Source of the DNA: Micromonospora sp. WMMD1102
GTDB lineage: Bacteria > Actinomycetota > Actinomycetes > Mycobacteriales > Micromonosporaceae
Direction: 5' to 3'
Assembly (NCBI RefSeq): GCF_029626265.1
Contig: NZ_JARUBN010000001.1
Span: forward strand, 3,844,001 to 3,908,000
Length of the DNA stretch: 64,000 nt
Shown: piece by piece, positions 1 through 8,288 of the stretch
How the letters are laid out: each line of letters begins with the position of its first letter
How positions within the stretch are numbered: position 1 is the stretch's first letter
The notes under the pieces: model-generated
The model's input: the letters and a program-made list of their open reading frames with translations, nothing else
What the model was told of the DNA's origin: nothing
The model's database searches: none
Made by a program: the position numbers and the translations under genes

Positions 1-498
1 GGTTGCCGCGATGTGGATGATCGCGGCCAGTTGCGCCTCTGGGATGGCGCGTCGGGTGCTGGCCAGGCGGCGGGGCTTGGCGACCTTGGCCGCAGGGTTA
101 TCGACCTCTCGGATCAGTCCATCCATGACCGCGTGCCGGTAGAGGCAGCGCATAGCGGCTATCAGGTGTTCGGCGGCGGTACGGCCACCGCGGGCGTTGC
201 GGCGCACGACCACCCCGCTGCGGATCTCCTCGGCGAGCCGCTTGATCTCCAACGGCGTCGGCTCGGTAATCCGCCGGGCGCCCCAGTGCTGACAGATCCG
301 TTGCCAGTACGAGTGGTATACCCGACGGGTACCGGGCGAGACCGCCTCGGCGACCTGCCATACGTACTCGTCGAACGTCGGCACCGCCACGGGCGCTGCC
401 GTCGTTTCGGCGAGCAGTTGTTCAGGGGTGATACCAAGCTGCTTCAGCAGGCTGCGTAGCGTCTTCAGCGCGGCGCGCAGTTCCATTGGCCCGGTCAT
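1..498 (-). CDS. Tyrosine recombinase/integrase, N-terminal part, runs off the left edge
   Basis: Reading leftward from an ATG at 498, the frame stays open to the window edge, about 166 residues. The first ~30 residues are basic and helical (LRAALKTLRSLLKQLG). Then comes a SAM-like core-binding domain (TFDEYVWQVAEAVSPGTRR, HLIAAMRCLYRHAV) and the linker LASTRRAIPEAQLAAI that leads into the catalytic domain in actinobacterial integrases. The catalytic R-H-R-Y residues lie outside the window, so activity cannot be judged. Its start overlaps the stop of the upstream AbrB-like gene by ATGA, so the two are probably translationally coupled. The family performs site-specific DNA integration and excision, and its presence suggests that an integrative element ends near here. 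Family assignment is firm; the element type is unknown. Confidence 0.85.
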   Translation of the reverse strand, partial: MTGPMELRAALKTLRSLLKQLGITPEQLLAETTAAPVAVPTFDEYVWQVAEAVSPGTRRVYHSYWQRICQHWGARRITEPTPLEIKRLAEEIRSGVVVRRNARGGRTAAEHLIAAMRCLYRHAVMDGLIREVDNPAAKVAKPRRLASTRRAIPEAQLAAIIHIAAT

Positions 499-1109
499 CG
501 GCTGGCCCGGCTGTCGTCTAGCTGGCGGTAGCGGACGACCATGTCGTGCACGGCGGCCATCGGAACTACCAGCAGCTCGTCTCGTCGCGGGTTCGCGAAT
601 AGGAGCACCCGATCTTTGGCGGCGATGCGACACGCGCGCCGTACCGTCAGGGAAAGCCGTAAATGGCCACGCGGGTTAATGCGGACTGTACGACCGGTGC
701 GGGCCACCACAATCGAGCCGTTCGGGCCAGGCTCAATCGCCAACTCGACCGGATGTCCGGCAGCCCAACCCATAAACCTGAGCGCTGATCGATCGGCCAG
801 CCTCCCATCGCGGTCGACGGGCGTGACCACGCAGCGGATTCCAGCGCTGTCCGCGGCGCCTGGCGGCTCGGGGATCGGCAGTCCCAGCATGGCCCGCATT
901 CCCGGGCCCGTGCCCGGCTGCCGCAGGGAGGTCGGCCTGATGCCTTCGAACGATACGTCCCCGACATCGCGCCAAACGGTGGTCCTGTCTCTTGCCGGAG
1001 CGGTAGGGCCGAGGCCCGGGATCTGTGCTGGGTCGCTGCCGTGGCCGCAGCGGGGGACGGCACGCCGTGACCCGCCGCTCCCGACCTGTCGTGAGTCTCG
1101 GTCGGTCAT
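495..1109 (-). CDS. AbrB/MazE/SpoVT-like DNA-binding protein
   Basis: The start is placed at the ATG at 1109, preceded by a GGGAGG-type ribosome site, giving about 204 residues. The frame is open further upstream, but that part is arginine- and proline-rich and does not look coding. The C-terminal ~85 residues carry the recognisable part: GSIVVARTGRTVRINPRGHLRLSL, then a strand-rich stretch ending LLFANPRRDELLVVPMAAV. This resembles a swapped-hairpin AbrB fold with an extended tail. The first ~110 residues are polar and probably disordered. In actinobacteria such proteins sit directly before integrase genes, as here with a four-base overlap. A role in controlling integrase expression is an inference. 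Confidence 0.65.
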   Translation of the reverse strand: MTDRDSRQVGSGGSRRAVPRCGHGSDPAQIPGLGPTAPARDRTTVWRDVGDVSFEGIRPTSLRQPGTGPGMRAMLGLPIPEPPGAADSAGIRCVVTPVDRDGRLADRSALRFMGWAAGHPVELAIEPGPNGSIVVARTGRTVRINPRGHLRLSLTVRRACRIAAKDRVLLFANPRRDELLVVPMAAVHDMVVRYRQLDDSRASR

Positions 1110-1370
1110 GATGACCTCCCGGGGCTCTGCGGGCGGTCGATGTGGCAGACCCGTTCGAGCCGCCAGACGGCGATCGGGACGTCGACACCGACGAGAATGG
1201 CGTTGTCGTGCTGTCGTGCCTCGTGGTGAAACGGGTTCGGACGGGCCACGCCGTTCGGCGTGGAGCGGGGTTTTGCAGTCATGTGCGGGTGGCTCCCGCC
1301 TGACTGGCCGTGTTCGCATCTACGAATGGCCCTGCCAGCCCGGCACAGACCCCCTGTTCACGTCGCCGCT

Positions 1371-1507
1371 GACCCAACAGCGCCCAACACTGCGGGGTTT
1401 GTTGGGGCGCTGCCTGCCCACCCAACAGATCACGCAGACGCCCAACAGCCAGGCGGCGTCGCCCAGCACCGCGGCTGTTGGCCAGCAGTATTATTCGTTG
1501 CCAACAG
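1371..1507. repeat. Cluster of CCCAACAG-type short repeats (array 1)
   Basis: Copies of (C)CCAACAG lie at about 1373, 1421, 1441 and 1501, and inverted or variant copies (TTGGGGCGC, CTGTTGG) lie at about 1401 and 1475. The stretch has no plausible gene. It lies upstream of the AbrB/integrase pair and shares its core with the tighter array at 2065-2225. It may be a binding array for a recombinase, a replication initiator or a transfer protein; the sequence does not say which. Confidence 0.55.
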
Positions 1508-1545
1508 CGAAAGCCTCCGCGCCGTTGACTAGCCAACGGCGGACA

Positions 1546-1848
1546 ATGAGCGGCCAGACAGCGAGACCAGGGCAGCAATGTGGAGCCGCTCGCCGCAGGG
1601 CCCGTAAGGCCCGTGACACGGACTCCGATGCTCAACTCTTCCGCGCCGACGCGACTGGTCCGATCGCGCCCGCCGAGCCGTGGGACCACCGTGACCTGGT
1701 GCTGGCATGGGCGGGCGTGGCCGATGGCCTCGAGGCGGACGAGGCGAATCTCATCGCCACCACACGGTTGGAAGGCGTCAGCCTCGCCCTGGCGGCGCAA
1801 CGCCTTGGTATCACCGCCAGCATGGCCTCGTCTCGTCATGGCGGCTAG
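1546..1848 (+). pseudogene. Sigma-70 region 4-like helix-turn-helix remnant
   Basis: From an ATG at 1546 the frame gives about 100 residues. The second half (DHRDLVLAWAGVADGLEADEANLIATTRLEGVSLALAAQRLG) has the pattern of sigma-factor-like regulators of actinobacteria, in which two helices precede a region-4 helix-turn-helix. It stops right after ITASMASSRHGG, where a full-length family member would continue with the recognition helix and a long C-terminal part. The first ~45 residues do not look like the family. It is most likely a truncated, non-functional gene. The family call rests on pattern recall only. Confidence 0.45.
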
Positions 1849-2064
1849 AGGCCGCTGGATGCGATTCACGGGGCGACCTGGCGCTCGTGTCGTTGTGATG
1901 TCGCCAGCACCGCCGCAGCGGTGGCGCGTTCCGGCAGCGAGAGTCGCCGCGACTCAGCAACGCGCCGCCCTAACCAACGGAAGGTGCGGCGGTCCAACAA
2001 CGAATGACCACCGCACCGAAGAACAGCCCTCTTGCCGTCGGCACGACTCAACAGTTGGTCGTAG

Positions 2065-2225
2065 CGACCCAACAGAGGACGGCCGCGACCCAACAACGAG
2101 TCGCCGCCGCAGATGCGACCCAACAGCGACCTAACAGAGGACAGCCGCGACCCAACAGCAACACACTGTTGGGTCGCTGTTGGGTCCAGGGACGACCACG
2201 GACATCGTGTTGGCCACCCAACAGT
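2065..2225. repeat. Phased array of 11-bp CGACCCAACAG repeats (array 2)
   Basis: Direct copies of CGACCCAACAG start at 2065, 2086 (ends AACAA), 2116, 2127 (CCTAACAG) and 2148. Two inverted copies (CTGTTGGGTCG and CTGTTGGGTCC) start at 2166 and 2177, and a final direct core (ACCCAACAG) lies near 2217. A degenerate copy (CGACTCAACAG) precedes at about 2044. Start-to-start spacings of 21, 30, 11, 21 and 11 bp are close to whole helical turns, as expected for a protein that binds repeatedly on one face of DNA. Candidates are replication iterons, a TraB-type transfer locus or recombinase arm sites. Confidence 0.7.
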
Positions 2226-3063
2226 GGGTCTTGGTGGGCAAGACATCGGACTGAGAAGCCCCATCCTGCAGTGGTTCGCAATACCGTGATGGCCGTGTTG
2301 GACACACTGGAACTGCTGTCGGTCGCCGCGCTCGGCGGCCCCGGGATGACCGTCCTACGCAGGTCACCGCTCTCACCCTTATTCCCTGCGCAAAGCCAAC
2401 CTCTGCTACATCCGGCATTCCTGCGGGCGGCCATCGTGGTGATGGGCCGTGACACCGCCGAGTCCCGGGTCGGCCAGGCGACCTGATCCCCCGCCTGGCC
2501 GTCGGCCTGTTCGCGGCAACTACGTCCCGATCTGTTCCACCGTCATCGGCCTAGCCCACGCGCTCACCGCCGCGTCGGCCAGACAGGACATCAGCGCGCC
2601 CCGGCTCGAAGCGGCGAGAACCGGGTCGGCGATCACCCAGCTCGCCGGCATTGCCGATTCGCATGGGCGACGATTCGGGACCGAGCGATTCAACAGGCAC
2701 GCAACATACTCTGCGTAATCCAACAAGCTCTTTCGGTAATGCTCGGGTTAGGGGTCGTTCGGCCTCCGGGACCGTCAGAGGCGGTGCCCATAGACCTCAG
2801 CAGCGGACAGCGATACCCGTCAGTGGCCACGGAGCAAGCCAGTGACGGAGGTCGCCAGCGTACGTCCTGTTACCGGTCGAGCACAGATCGGACTTCCTGG
2901 TGGCACCGGTCCGATCATGCTCTGCCGACCCGGCCTAGACCCGGTCCTCGCATCGGCCACCGGCCCGGCCGGGGCCCAGCGCTGGACTGCCGGGGCCAGG
3001 CCGACCCCATTCACCCAACAGCCCAGCTAGGCGCCGTCATGTCCGCGAACAGCAAAACCCGAC

Positions 3064-3079
3064 ACTCCCCTAGGGGAGT
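3064..3079. promoter_or_regulatory. 16-bp perfect palindrome ACTCCCCTAGGGGAGT
   Basis: The two 8-bp arms are exact complements with no spacer. The G-tract palindrome is similar in style to operators of CsoR-type metal sensors in actinobacteria, but no metal-resistance gene follows, so the role is open. It may be an orphan operator left by rearrangement. Confidence 0.3.
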
Positions 3080-3113
3080 CCTCGGCGGGGGTACTAGCGA
3101 GTGGCCATGCTCC

Positions 3114-3428
3114 CTACGACCACTCCGCGCGGTACGTCCCGCTCACAACGCTCGTCGGCATCGCCGGGCCGACCCGGTCCTGAAGGCGTCGCTCGATTGC
3201 CACCACTGTTCGGACTCGACACGGGTCAGCACGTCCCCGGCCCGCGCCGTTGACGCCCGGCCGCTCCAGGTGACCGTCTCCGGGTTCGACGACGGCTTCG
3301 AGGTCGCTGCCACCGATAGTCGTGCGGCGCGCTGGAACCCGGTCGCGGCGTATCCGCCACTGCAGCGTGTCGACGCCGCACCGGGCCAGGTAGCAGGTGT
3401 CCAGGACGAAGACCCGAACCCACTCCAC
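3114..3428 (-). CDS. Unrecognised ORF downstream of the aminotransferase
   Basis: A GTG at 3428 opens a frame of about 104 residues. The open frame reaches up to the stop of the aminotransferase at 3477, and residues before the GTG (HLIAAHLAQ) also look coding. The first ~35 residues (VEWVRVFVLDTCYLARCGVDTLQW) look like real protein, with a strand and a helix. The rest is rich in R, G and P and less convincing. I cannot name a family. Given the frameshift in the neighbouring gene, this could be a fragment of a larger gene that has lost its frame. Confidence 0.25.
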   Translation of the reverse strand: MEWVRVFVLDTCYLARCGVDTLQWRIRRDRVPARRTTIGGSDLEAVVEPGDGHLERPGVNGAGRGRADPCRVRTVVAIERRLQDRVGPAMPTSVVSGTYRAEWS

Positions 3429-3476
3429 CTGGGCGAGGTGGGCGGCGATCAGGTGCTGTCCGCTGGCGCGGTTGTT

Positions 3477-4626
3477 CTACCCACCGTGCGGCCAACCCTT
3501 CACCGCGTCGATGACGGTATCCACCTGGTCGTCGGTCAGCCACCTCGACAGCGGTAGGCACCGGTGCGTTGCCGCGAACCGGTCCGCAGCCGGAAACCGC
3601 TGACCGGCGCCGAGGCGGAGTGTCGGTTGCCGGTGTAGCGGCACGTCGTAGACGCCCTTCGCAGATCCGATTCCCCGGACGAGCAGATGCGTCCGCAGCC
3701 GGTCACGGGCAGCCGCGTCGTCGGCGAGGACGATCATCTTGTGTCCGCTGTAGCGGACCTCGAGTTCGTATGGCACTCGCAGGCCGGGGTGGTCGATCCC
3801 AGCGACGTAACGGCCGATGATCTCGTTGTGCCGGTGCAGCGCCGCGCCGAGCGATCCGAGCTGCGCGACGCCGAGCCCGGCGTGGAGTTCCGACATCCGC
3901 CCACGCGCTGCCGAACAGCACGCTGCGCAGTCCGTCGTCAGCTTTGCCCTGGTCTCGGTACCGGACAGCGTCGCCTGCCACCGTCGGGTCGCCGGTGACC
4001 AGGAGGCCGCCCTCCCCGGTCGTCAGCACCTTCGTCGCGGACGTCGAGAACGCCGCGACGTGCCCGAAAGTGCCTGCGGACCGGCCCCGCAGCGTCGCGC
4101 CGTGCGCGTGCGAGGCGTCCTCCACGAGGTGGAGCCCGCGCTGCGCACAGAACCCAGTAATGTCCGGCATTGACGGCGTCAGATATCCGCGGATGTGAAC
4201 GACGATCACGGCGGCCGCGTCGGCAGGGCACGCCTTGTCGATCGATGGGAGGTCCGGGTACAGGCCCGAGTCGTACAGGACGGGCCGAGCACCGGCTCTC
4301 AGCACGGCCTCGGCGGTGGCGTAGTTGGTGTTCGCCGGCACCAGGACTGGTCGGTCCGCCAGGCCCAGGCAACGCAGCCCGATCTCCAGGGCCGCTGTCC
4401 CAGAGGACACGGCAACCGCGTGCGGCGCACCGAGGTGGCGGGCGAACTGTCCTTCCAGCTCGTCGTTGTTCACGCCTGGCACGAGTCGACCGCTGGTCAG
4501 AATTGCCTCCGCCCTCCCCATGAAGTCGGTGATCTCGGTGGGCGTAAACCGGACGCAGGACGCCGGCGCGGCGGCCGGCCGCCGATCATGGTGCCGCTCG
4601 CGTGCGTCTGGGCTGCTGGTGGCCAT
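3477..4626 (-). pseudogene. DegT/DnrJ/EryC1/StrS-type aminotransferase with a one-base frameshift
   Basis: From the ATG at 4626 (GGAG upstream) the frame encodes the fold type I aminotransferase core: VAVSSGTAALEIGLRCLG, VLVPANTNYATAEAVL, LHLVEDASHAHGATLRG and FSTSATKVLTTGEGGLLVT, where the lysine of SATK is the expected PLP-binding residue. At about 3900 a run of three C (3900-3902, plus strand) shifts the frame. Dropping one base joins GSAW directly to RMSELHAGLGVAQLGSL, the normal continuation, and the protein then ends at 3477 with a total of about 383 residues, typical for the family. Members aminate nucleotide sugars or similar ketones. As sequenced the gene is broken; a base-calling error in a homopolymer is possible. 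Confidence 0.8.
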
Positions 4627-4813
4627 TGGTTGCGCTCCTCTGCAGTTCCTCGTGGTGCTCGGTCACAGCAGCCTGGCGTGGGCCAGGTGCTCGTTGAGTC
4701 GTCCGGCCCGTACGGATGTCGAGGTGTCGCCGGGCGGTCCCGACACGGCAAGAGGCGAGTTCGCCGGTGTGGGTGGCGGCCGGGTCGGGCAGCAGGTCGA
4801 CTGTCGAGGTCAT
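4586..4813 (-). CDS. Small ORF coupled to the EEP gene, possibly frameshifted
   Basis: An ATG at 4813 overlaps the stop of the EEP gene by ATGA, and the frame gives 75 residues. The first ~22 (MTSTVDLLPDPAATHTGELA) look like a natural N-terminus. Further on, another frame reads DTSTSVRAGRLNEHLAHARLL and stops at 4663, which looks like a more natural C-terminus and would leave a proper gap before the aminotransferase start at 4626. A frameshift inside the gene would explain this. No family was recognised. Confidence 0.3.
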   Translation of the reverse strand: MTSTVDLLPDPAATHTGELASCRVGTARRHLDIRTGRTTQRAPGPRQAAVTEHHEELQRSATNGHQQPRRTRAAP

Positions 4814-5733
4814 GTCGAGGGCGCATGGAAGTCGAAACTCGCCGTGACGAGGCGGTGGTCGGATGGGAAGTCGGCCGGGTTGGTGCCTGCTGGCACATGC
4901 ACCTGGTAGGTCATTGGCACGAGGGACCCGGCGACGTTAGTCAGGATGAAATCGATGATCTGCCCGCCGCCCTCATCGATTCCTCGGTTCACCGTGGGCC
5001 GGTATGCCTGATGGTGTGCAGTGCCGGTCTGCCAGGCCAGGTCAGGGGCGGCGTGGAAGCCACAGCCGCCGACGCGCTCGCCACGCTCCTCGGACCAGGC
5101 GCCGATGAGATGGTCAACGGCTTCGGTCTGGTCGACCCAGCTGCCGTCGGCACGTTCGCGGGCCTTCTGGTGCCGGGCTCGGTAGTCCGCCAATTCCCAG
5201 TTCCGGTCGGGGTAGGAGGGTCCGGATGCAGTGGAGTTGAGGTCGCCCAGCACGATCATCGGCAGCCGGCAGCGGCCGTACCGGTCGATGCGTTCGGCCT
5301 GCCGTAGCCGGGTCGCGCCGGACCGGGGGTCCCAGTGCTCGACGAGAACGCCGAAGCGGACGCCGGTGGCACGGACGCGGAACTCGACCAGGCCGCGTTT
5401 GTCATCGTGGGTCGGATACCCGTTGTCGTTGTACCAGGTGGTGAGGGCGAGCACGGTCGGGTCGTAGAGCAGCGCGGGTTCGATGGGGCCGCGTTCCCGC
5501 CATCCCAGATGTCCGACGTACGGGCGGTCGAGTTGCCGGCCAAGGGCTGCGGTGGCGGCGAGGAGTCCGCGGTTACCGTCGCGGCCCCATTCCTTCGCCT
5601 CGCACAGAGCCACTAGCGCCGGCACCCGGTCAACGTGCGCGAACGCTCGGCAGAGGTTGGCGAGGTCGAAGGTGCCGTCGGGCTGCAACCCGCCGCCTTC
5701 GAAGTTGAACAGCGCCACGGGTATCGGACTCAC
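4810..5733 (-). CDS. Endonuclease/exonuclease/phosphatase (EEP) family protein
   Basis: The start is placed at a GTG at 5733 with GAAAGGCAG just upstream; the frame is open further, but that part is arginine-rich and lacks family features. The product is about 307 residues. EEP-fold signatures are LFNFEGGGL at the N-terminus (first strand), ALVALCEAKEW (metal-binding glutamate), MIVLGDLNST (the GDxN motif) and a C-terminal SDHRLVTASF with the SDH catalytic histidine. The family cleaves phosphodiester or phosphate-ester bonds with Mg. The substrate is unknown. It lies between the protease and the aminotransferase on the same strand, and a second EEP gene lies 3 kb upstream. Confidence 0.75.
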   Translation of the reverse strand: MSPIPVALFNFEGGGLQPDGTFDLANLCRAFAHVDRVPALVALCEAKEWGRDGNRGLLAATAALGRQLDRPYVGHLGWRERGPIEPALLYDPTVLALTTWYNDNGYPTHDDKRGLVEFRVRATGVRFGVLVEHWDPRSGATRLRQAERIDRYGRCRLPMIVLGDLNSTASGPSYPDRNWELADYRARHQKARERADGSWVDQTEAVDHLIGAWSEERGERVGGCGFHAAPDLAWQTGTAHHQAYRPTVNRGIDEGGGQIIDFILTNVAGSLVPMTYQVHVPAGTNPADFPSDHRLVTASFDFHAPST

Positions 5734-5833
5734 GGCCTGCCTTTCTGTGATGTCGGGCTGCAGGGCTGGGGCTGACACCGGCTCGTCTCGTCGTCGGGGG
5801 GTGACGCCGAGACGGGCCGGCTGCTCGGGCCGG

Positions 5834-6745
5834 CTAGCGGACGCTGGTCCAGGCGAAGGCGCGGCCAGCGGCCGATGACGTGGCGTCATCGGCCCGGGTC
5901 GCGGCCGGCGGCACCGTCCAGGTCCGGACGACCTCGGCGAGCCACAACCGGTAGTGGGTCAGGTCGGTGTAGATCGCGGGAGCACGCCCGCAGACCAGGT
6001 CCGTCTCCCGGCTGCCGCTACCGACCACCGCCCACCGCCGGCCCGCCAGATGGCGCAGCGAAGGACCGCCGCTGTCGCCGTAGCAGGCACCGCTGATACC
6101 CCCGGGGCTGTCGACGCACAGCTCACCGATGCTGATCCCGCCCGCCGCACACTGATCGGCCGGCAGGATCCGGGTGTTGAGTTGTTGCAAAGTGGAGGGG
6201 AGCGGTCCTTCGCCCGAGGGTTTCGTTGCCCCCCAGCCGAGGATCCGGATCCCGCCCGCGCCGGTCGACCGGCTGACCGGGAAGGTTCGTCCCCAGACGG
6301 GCGCGGTCAGCCGCAGCACGGCGACGTCGGCGACCTCGTCGCCGCCGGCGCCCCAGTCCCACCGCTGGTGCGGGAGGATCTGCCGGACCTTCCGGACCAC
6401 ACCGCCGTCCAGCCGGTCTGTCGAGCCGATCCGGACCGTGTACAGGCCCGGATCTTTCGGTGTGGCGTCGGCGAGAGTGACGCAGTGGGCGTTGACGACG
6501 ACCGCGAACGGGTGCACCAGGAATGCGGTGCAGGTGTGGTACTGCGGGTCGCCGTTCTTGGTGATCCGCAGCGACGCGATCCCGGGGTACGCCTGGGTGG
6601 CGTCGCCGCCCCCGACGATCAACGGCGCGACGGTCTTCGGTGTCGACTGACCGTCTGGCGCGGCGACCGCAGCCGATGCGGCGACGAGGCTGCTGAGCAG
6701 CACCGCCGCAACGGTCGCGCTCAACCTCTTGGTGGACAGTTTCAA
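5834..6745 (-). CDS. Secreted trypsin-like serine protease (S1 family)
   Basis: The best start is a TTG at 6745 (LKLSTKRLSATVAAVLLSSLVAASAAVAA) with GGAAAGGGA upstream, giving about 303 residues with a classical signal peptide cleaved after AVA-A. The mature part begins near LIVGGGDATQAYPGIASL, an activation-type N-terminus. The catalytic triad is visible: His in VNAHC (about residue 85), Asp in DVAVLRL (about 139) and Ser in GDSGGPS (about 225). Paired cysteines occur in the usual positions (CTAFLV, AHC, DQCAAGG, ELC, GACYG, LVCG). The C-terminal ~30 residues after WLAEVVRTW are extra. It is an extracellular endopeptidase; no dedicated propeptide or inhibitor gene is seen nearby. Confidence 0.85.
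   Translation of the reverse strand: MKLSTKRLSATVAAVLLSSLVAASAAVAAPDGQSTPKTVAPLIVGGGDATQAYPGIASLRITKNGDPQYHTCTAFLVHPFAVVVNAHCVTLADATPKDPGLYTVRIGSTDRLDGGVVRKVRQILPHQRWDWGAGGDEVADVAVLRLTAPVWGRTFPVSRSTGAGGIRILGWGATKPSGEGPLPSTLQQLNTRILPADQCAAGGISIGELCVDSPGGISGACYGDSGGPSLRHLAGRRWAVVGSGSRETDLVCGRAPAIYTDLTHYRLWLAEVVRTWTVPPAATRADDATSSAAGRAFAWTSVR
5870..5894 (-). terminator. Hairpin GGCCGATGACG-tgg-CGTCATCGGCC in the 3' end of the protease gene
   Basis: A perfect 11-bp stem with a 3-base loop lies about 36 bases before the protease stop codon. There is no T-run, which is usual for actinobacterial terminators. It sits inside codons for the non-conserved tail, so it could terminate or stabilise the protease transcript. 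Confidence 0.4.
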
Positions 6746-6818
6746 GGGGTCCCTTTCCTGTTCCGCCAGCGCGGATGCGCTGGGGCTCGCCGCGGTCTTG
6801 CGGCGAAGTCTTTGGCGG

Positions 6819-8204
6819 TCAGATGCAGGACGGCACCGCAGCAGTGGTGGTCGTTGATCTGCCGGAGGTGAGGTAGAGGCGATACAGCTCCAGGCCCGCC
6901 AGGTAGTCCGGTTGCGCAAGGACCGGCGGGCCGGTCTGCACCACCTCGTACGCGAGGAGTTCGGCGGTGTCCGGCGCGATGGTCAGCACGTAGCGGATCC
7001 GCGTGCCTTGGGCGTCGGGCTCGACGAGGGCGATGCTGACGCCGATGCGTCCCATCCGGTCGCGTACGCCGTGTTGCAGCGTGATCCCGGGGAGCTCGGC
7101 GAGGATGCGCAGGATCGCCGCGCGGACGGGGCGGTCGGCGTAGTGCGTACGGTGCAGGTCGGCTACCGAGGTGACGATGTCTCGCGGGCCACGCTCTGCA
7201 GGTGTCTTCGCTTTGAGGAGGTGGGTACGCAGCGTCACCGGGTCGGTGGGGAGATCCTCGTCGGTGGCGCCGGGCATGCCGGCTTCCCACCTCGCCTCCT
7301 CGCCGCGACGGCAGCCGCCGTCGCCGACCTGGAACGTCATCTCCCGTCCGGCGCCGTCGCTCCTACCCCAGCTCTGCACCGTGACGACGAGCGGTGGGAA
7401 CTTGCCGCTCCTGTCGGGTGCCCGTCGGATGTCGCGGGACCACTGCCGCAGCTCGACATAGGCGTACGGACCTCGCTGCGCGTCTCCCGGCGCTGCGCTG
7501 ATCCGGTCCGCCATCTGGAGGAGCTGCACGCCGGACCCGGAGGGGGTTGATGTCGGCCCGGGTGACACCGCGGGATCCTGAGTCCGGCCGACTCCTCGGA
7601 CTGGTTGCTGATCGATGCGTCGACCCGGGGCGACGGTAGCCAGGCTGGCCACGATGATCGCCGCGGTGACAACGGCGACTGTTGCGCGCAGCCGCTGTCG
7701 CCGTTGTTGGGGCACGGGCTCGAGTAGCGGTGTGGTCGCGTTGTCAGCCGCCGGCGCCACAGCGACTCTTCCGTCGCTGCTGGTTCTCATCGCGCGGGTC
7801 AGGGCTAGCAGCGCGCTGTCGAGGCAGCCGACGGCTAGCGCGGTGAGTGGAAGCGCGTGGTTGTATCGGAGATCGGTTCTATGGCTTGGATCTGCCGGTA
7901 CGGTGATGAGCCATGACGCGAGGATTGCAGCCGAGCGGGTGTGGTGAATGGCCCCGGCCATCGGGGCGGCGAATTGTCGTGGCTGGGAGGGTTCAACATC
8001 TTCCGGTGTGTCGGTCAATAGGCAGTACGCCCCGTTGAGGTAGGCAGCTGCGTCGCGCAGTCGAACGGTGCAGGGCTGCGCAGGGTCGAGTAGTAGGACG
8101 GCGCGGCGGGCGCAGTCTGCCGCCAGCCGGGCGGAGTCCGCCAGCTCGCTGCGGCGGGTGGAGACGGCGGCCGGATCGGTCGCCATCGACGGCGTTGCAG
8201 TCAC
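6819..8204 (-). CDS. Membrane-anchored protein with CU044_5270-like C-terminal domain
   Basis: The frame gives about 461 residues. Residues ~1-150 are helical and polar. Around residues 170-190 there is one membrane segment (ATVAVVTAAIIVASLATVA) preceded by RRQRLR. The part after the segment is extracytoplasmic. It starts with a P/S/T-rich linker, then carries a domain of about 250 residues with features of the actinobacterial CU044_5270 family: VQLLQMADRISAAPGD, YAYVELRQWS, ILRILAELPGITLQHGV and LLAYEVVQ. The function of that family is not known; members often accompany sigma-factor genes. The GTG at 8204 has no clear ribosome site, and an ATG seven codons in is an alternative start. Confidence 0.5.
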   Translation of the reverse strand: MTATPSMATDPAAVSTRRSELADSARLAADCARRAVLLLDPAQPCTVRLRDAAAYLNGAYCLLTDTPEDVEPSQPRQFAAPMAGAIHHTRSAAILASWLITVPADPSHRTDLRYNHALPLTALAVGCLDSALLALTRAMRTSSDGRVAVAPAADNATTPLLEPVPQQRRQRLRATVAVVTAAIIVASLATVAPGRRIDQQPVRGVGRTQDPAVSPGPTSTPSGSGVQLLQMADRISAAPGDAQRGPYAYVELRQWSRDIRRAPDRSGKFPPLVVTVQSWGRSDGAGREMTFQVGDGGCRRGEEARWEAGMPGATDEDLPTDPVTLRTHLLKAKTPAERGPRDIVTSVADLHRTHYADRPVRAAILRILAELPGITLQHGVRDRMGRIGVSIALVEPDAQGTRIRYVLTIAPDTAELLAYEVVQTGPPVLAQPDYLAGLELYRLYLTSGRSTTTTAAVPSCI

Positions 8205-8288
8205 GTGGGGATATCCAGACGGGGTGGGTGTTTGGGGGTCGGTTGAGTTCGACCCGTTCCATGGGAGGTCCGGGTCACGTTCGAGGGC

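Larger units (their letters stand above)
1849..3113. other. Gene-poor region containing repeat array 2 and a palindrome
   Basis: No convincing gene is seen on either strand. Open frames of 60-180 codons exist but are compositionally like random frames in GC-rich DNA, or are driven by the repeats (ATQQR-type peptides from the CCCAACAG array). The stretch holds repeat array 2 (2065-2225) and the palindrome at 3064-3079. A short run encoding ISAPRLEAARTGSAITQ near 2600 could be a gene scrap but was not identified. Confidence 0.5.

Noticed and set aside
13..459. 148-codon plus-strand frame at the left edge
   Set aside because: The minus strand encodes a clear integrase N-terminal domain over the same bases.
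2065..2225. CRISPR array
   Set aside because: Units are 11 bp with spacings of 0-19 bp and include inverted copies. There are no spacers of CRISPR size and no cas genes.
2004..2486. Plus-strand frame with ATQQR repeats
   Set aside because: The peptide repeat results from the CCCAACAG DNA repeat, which is present in both orientations and phased to the helix rather than to codons.
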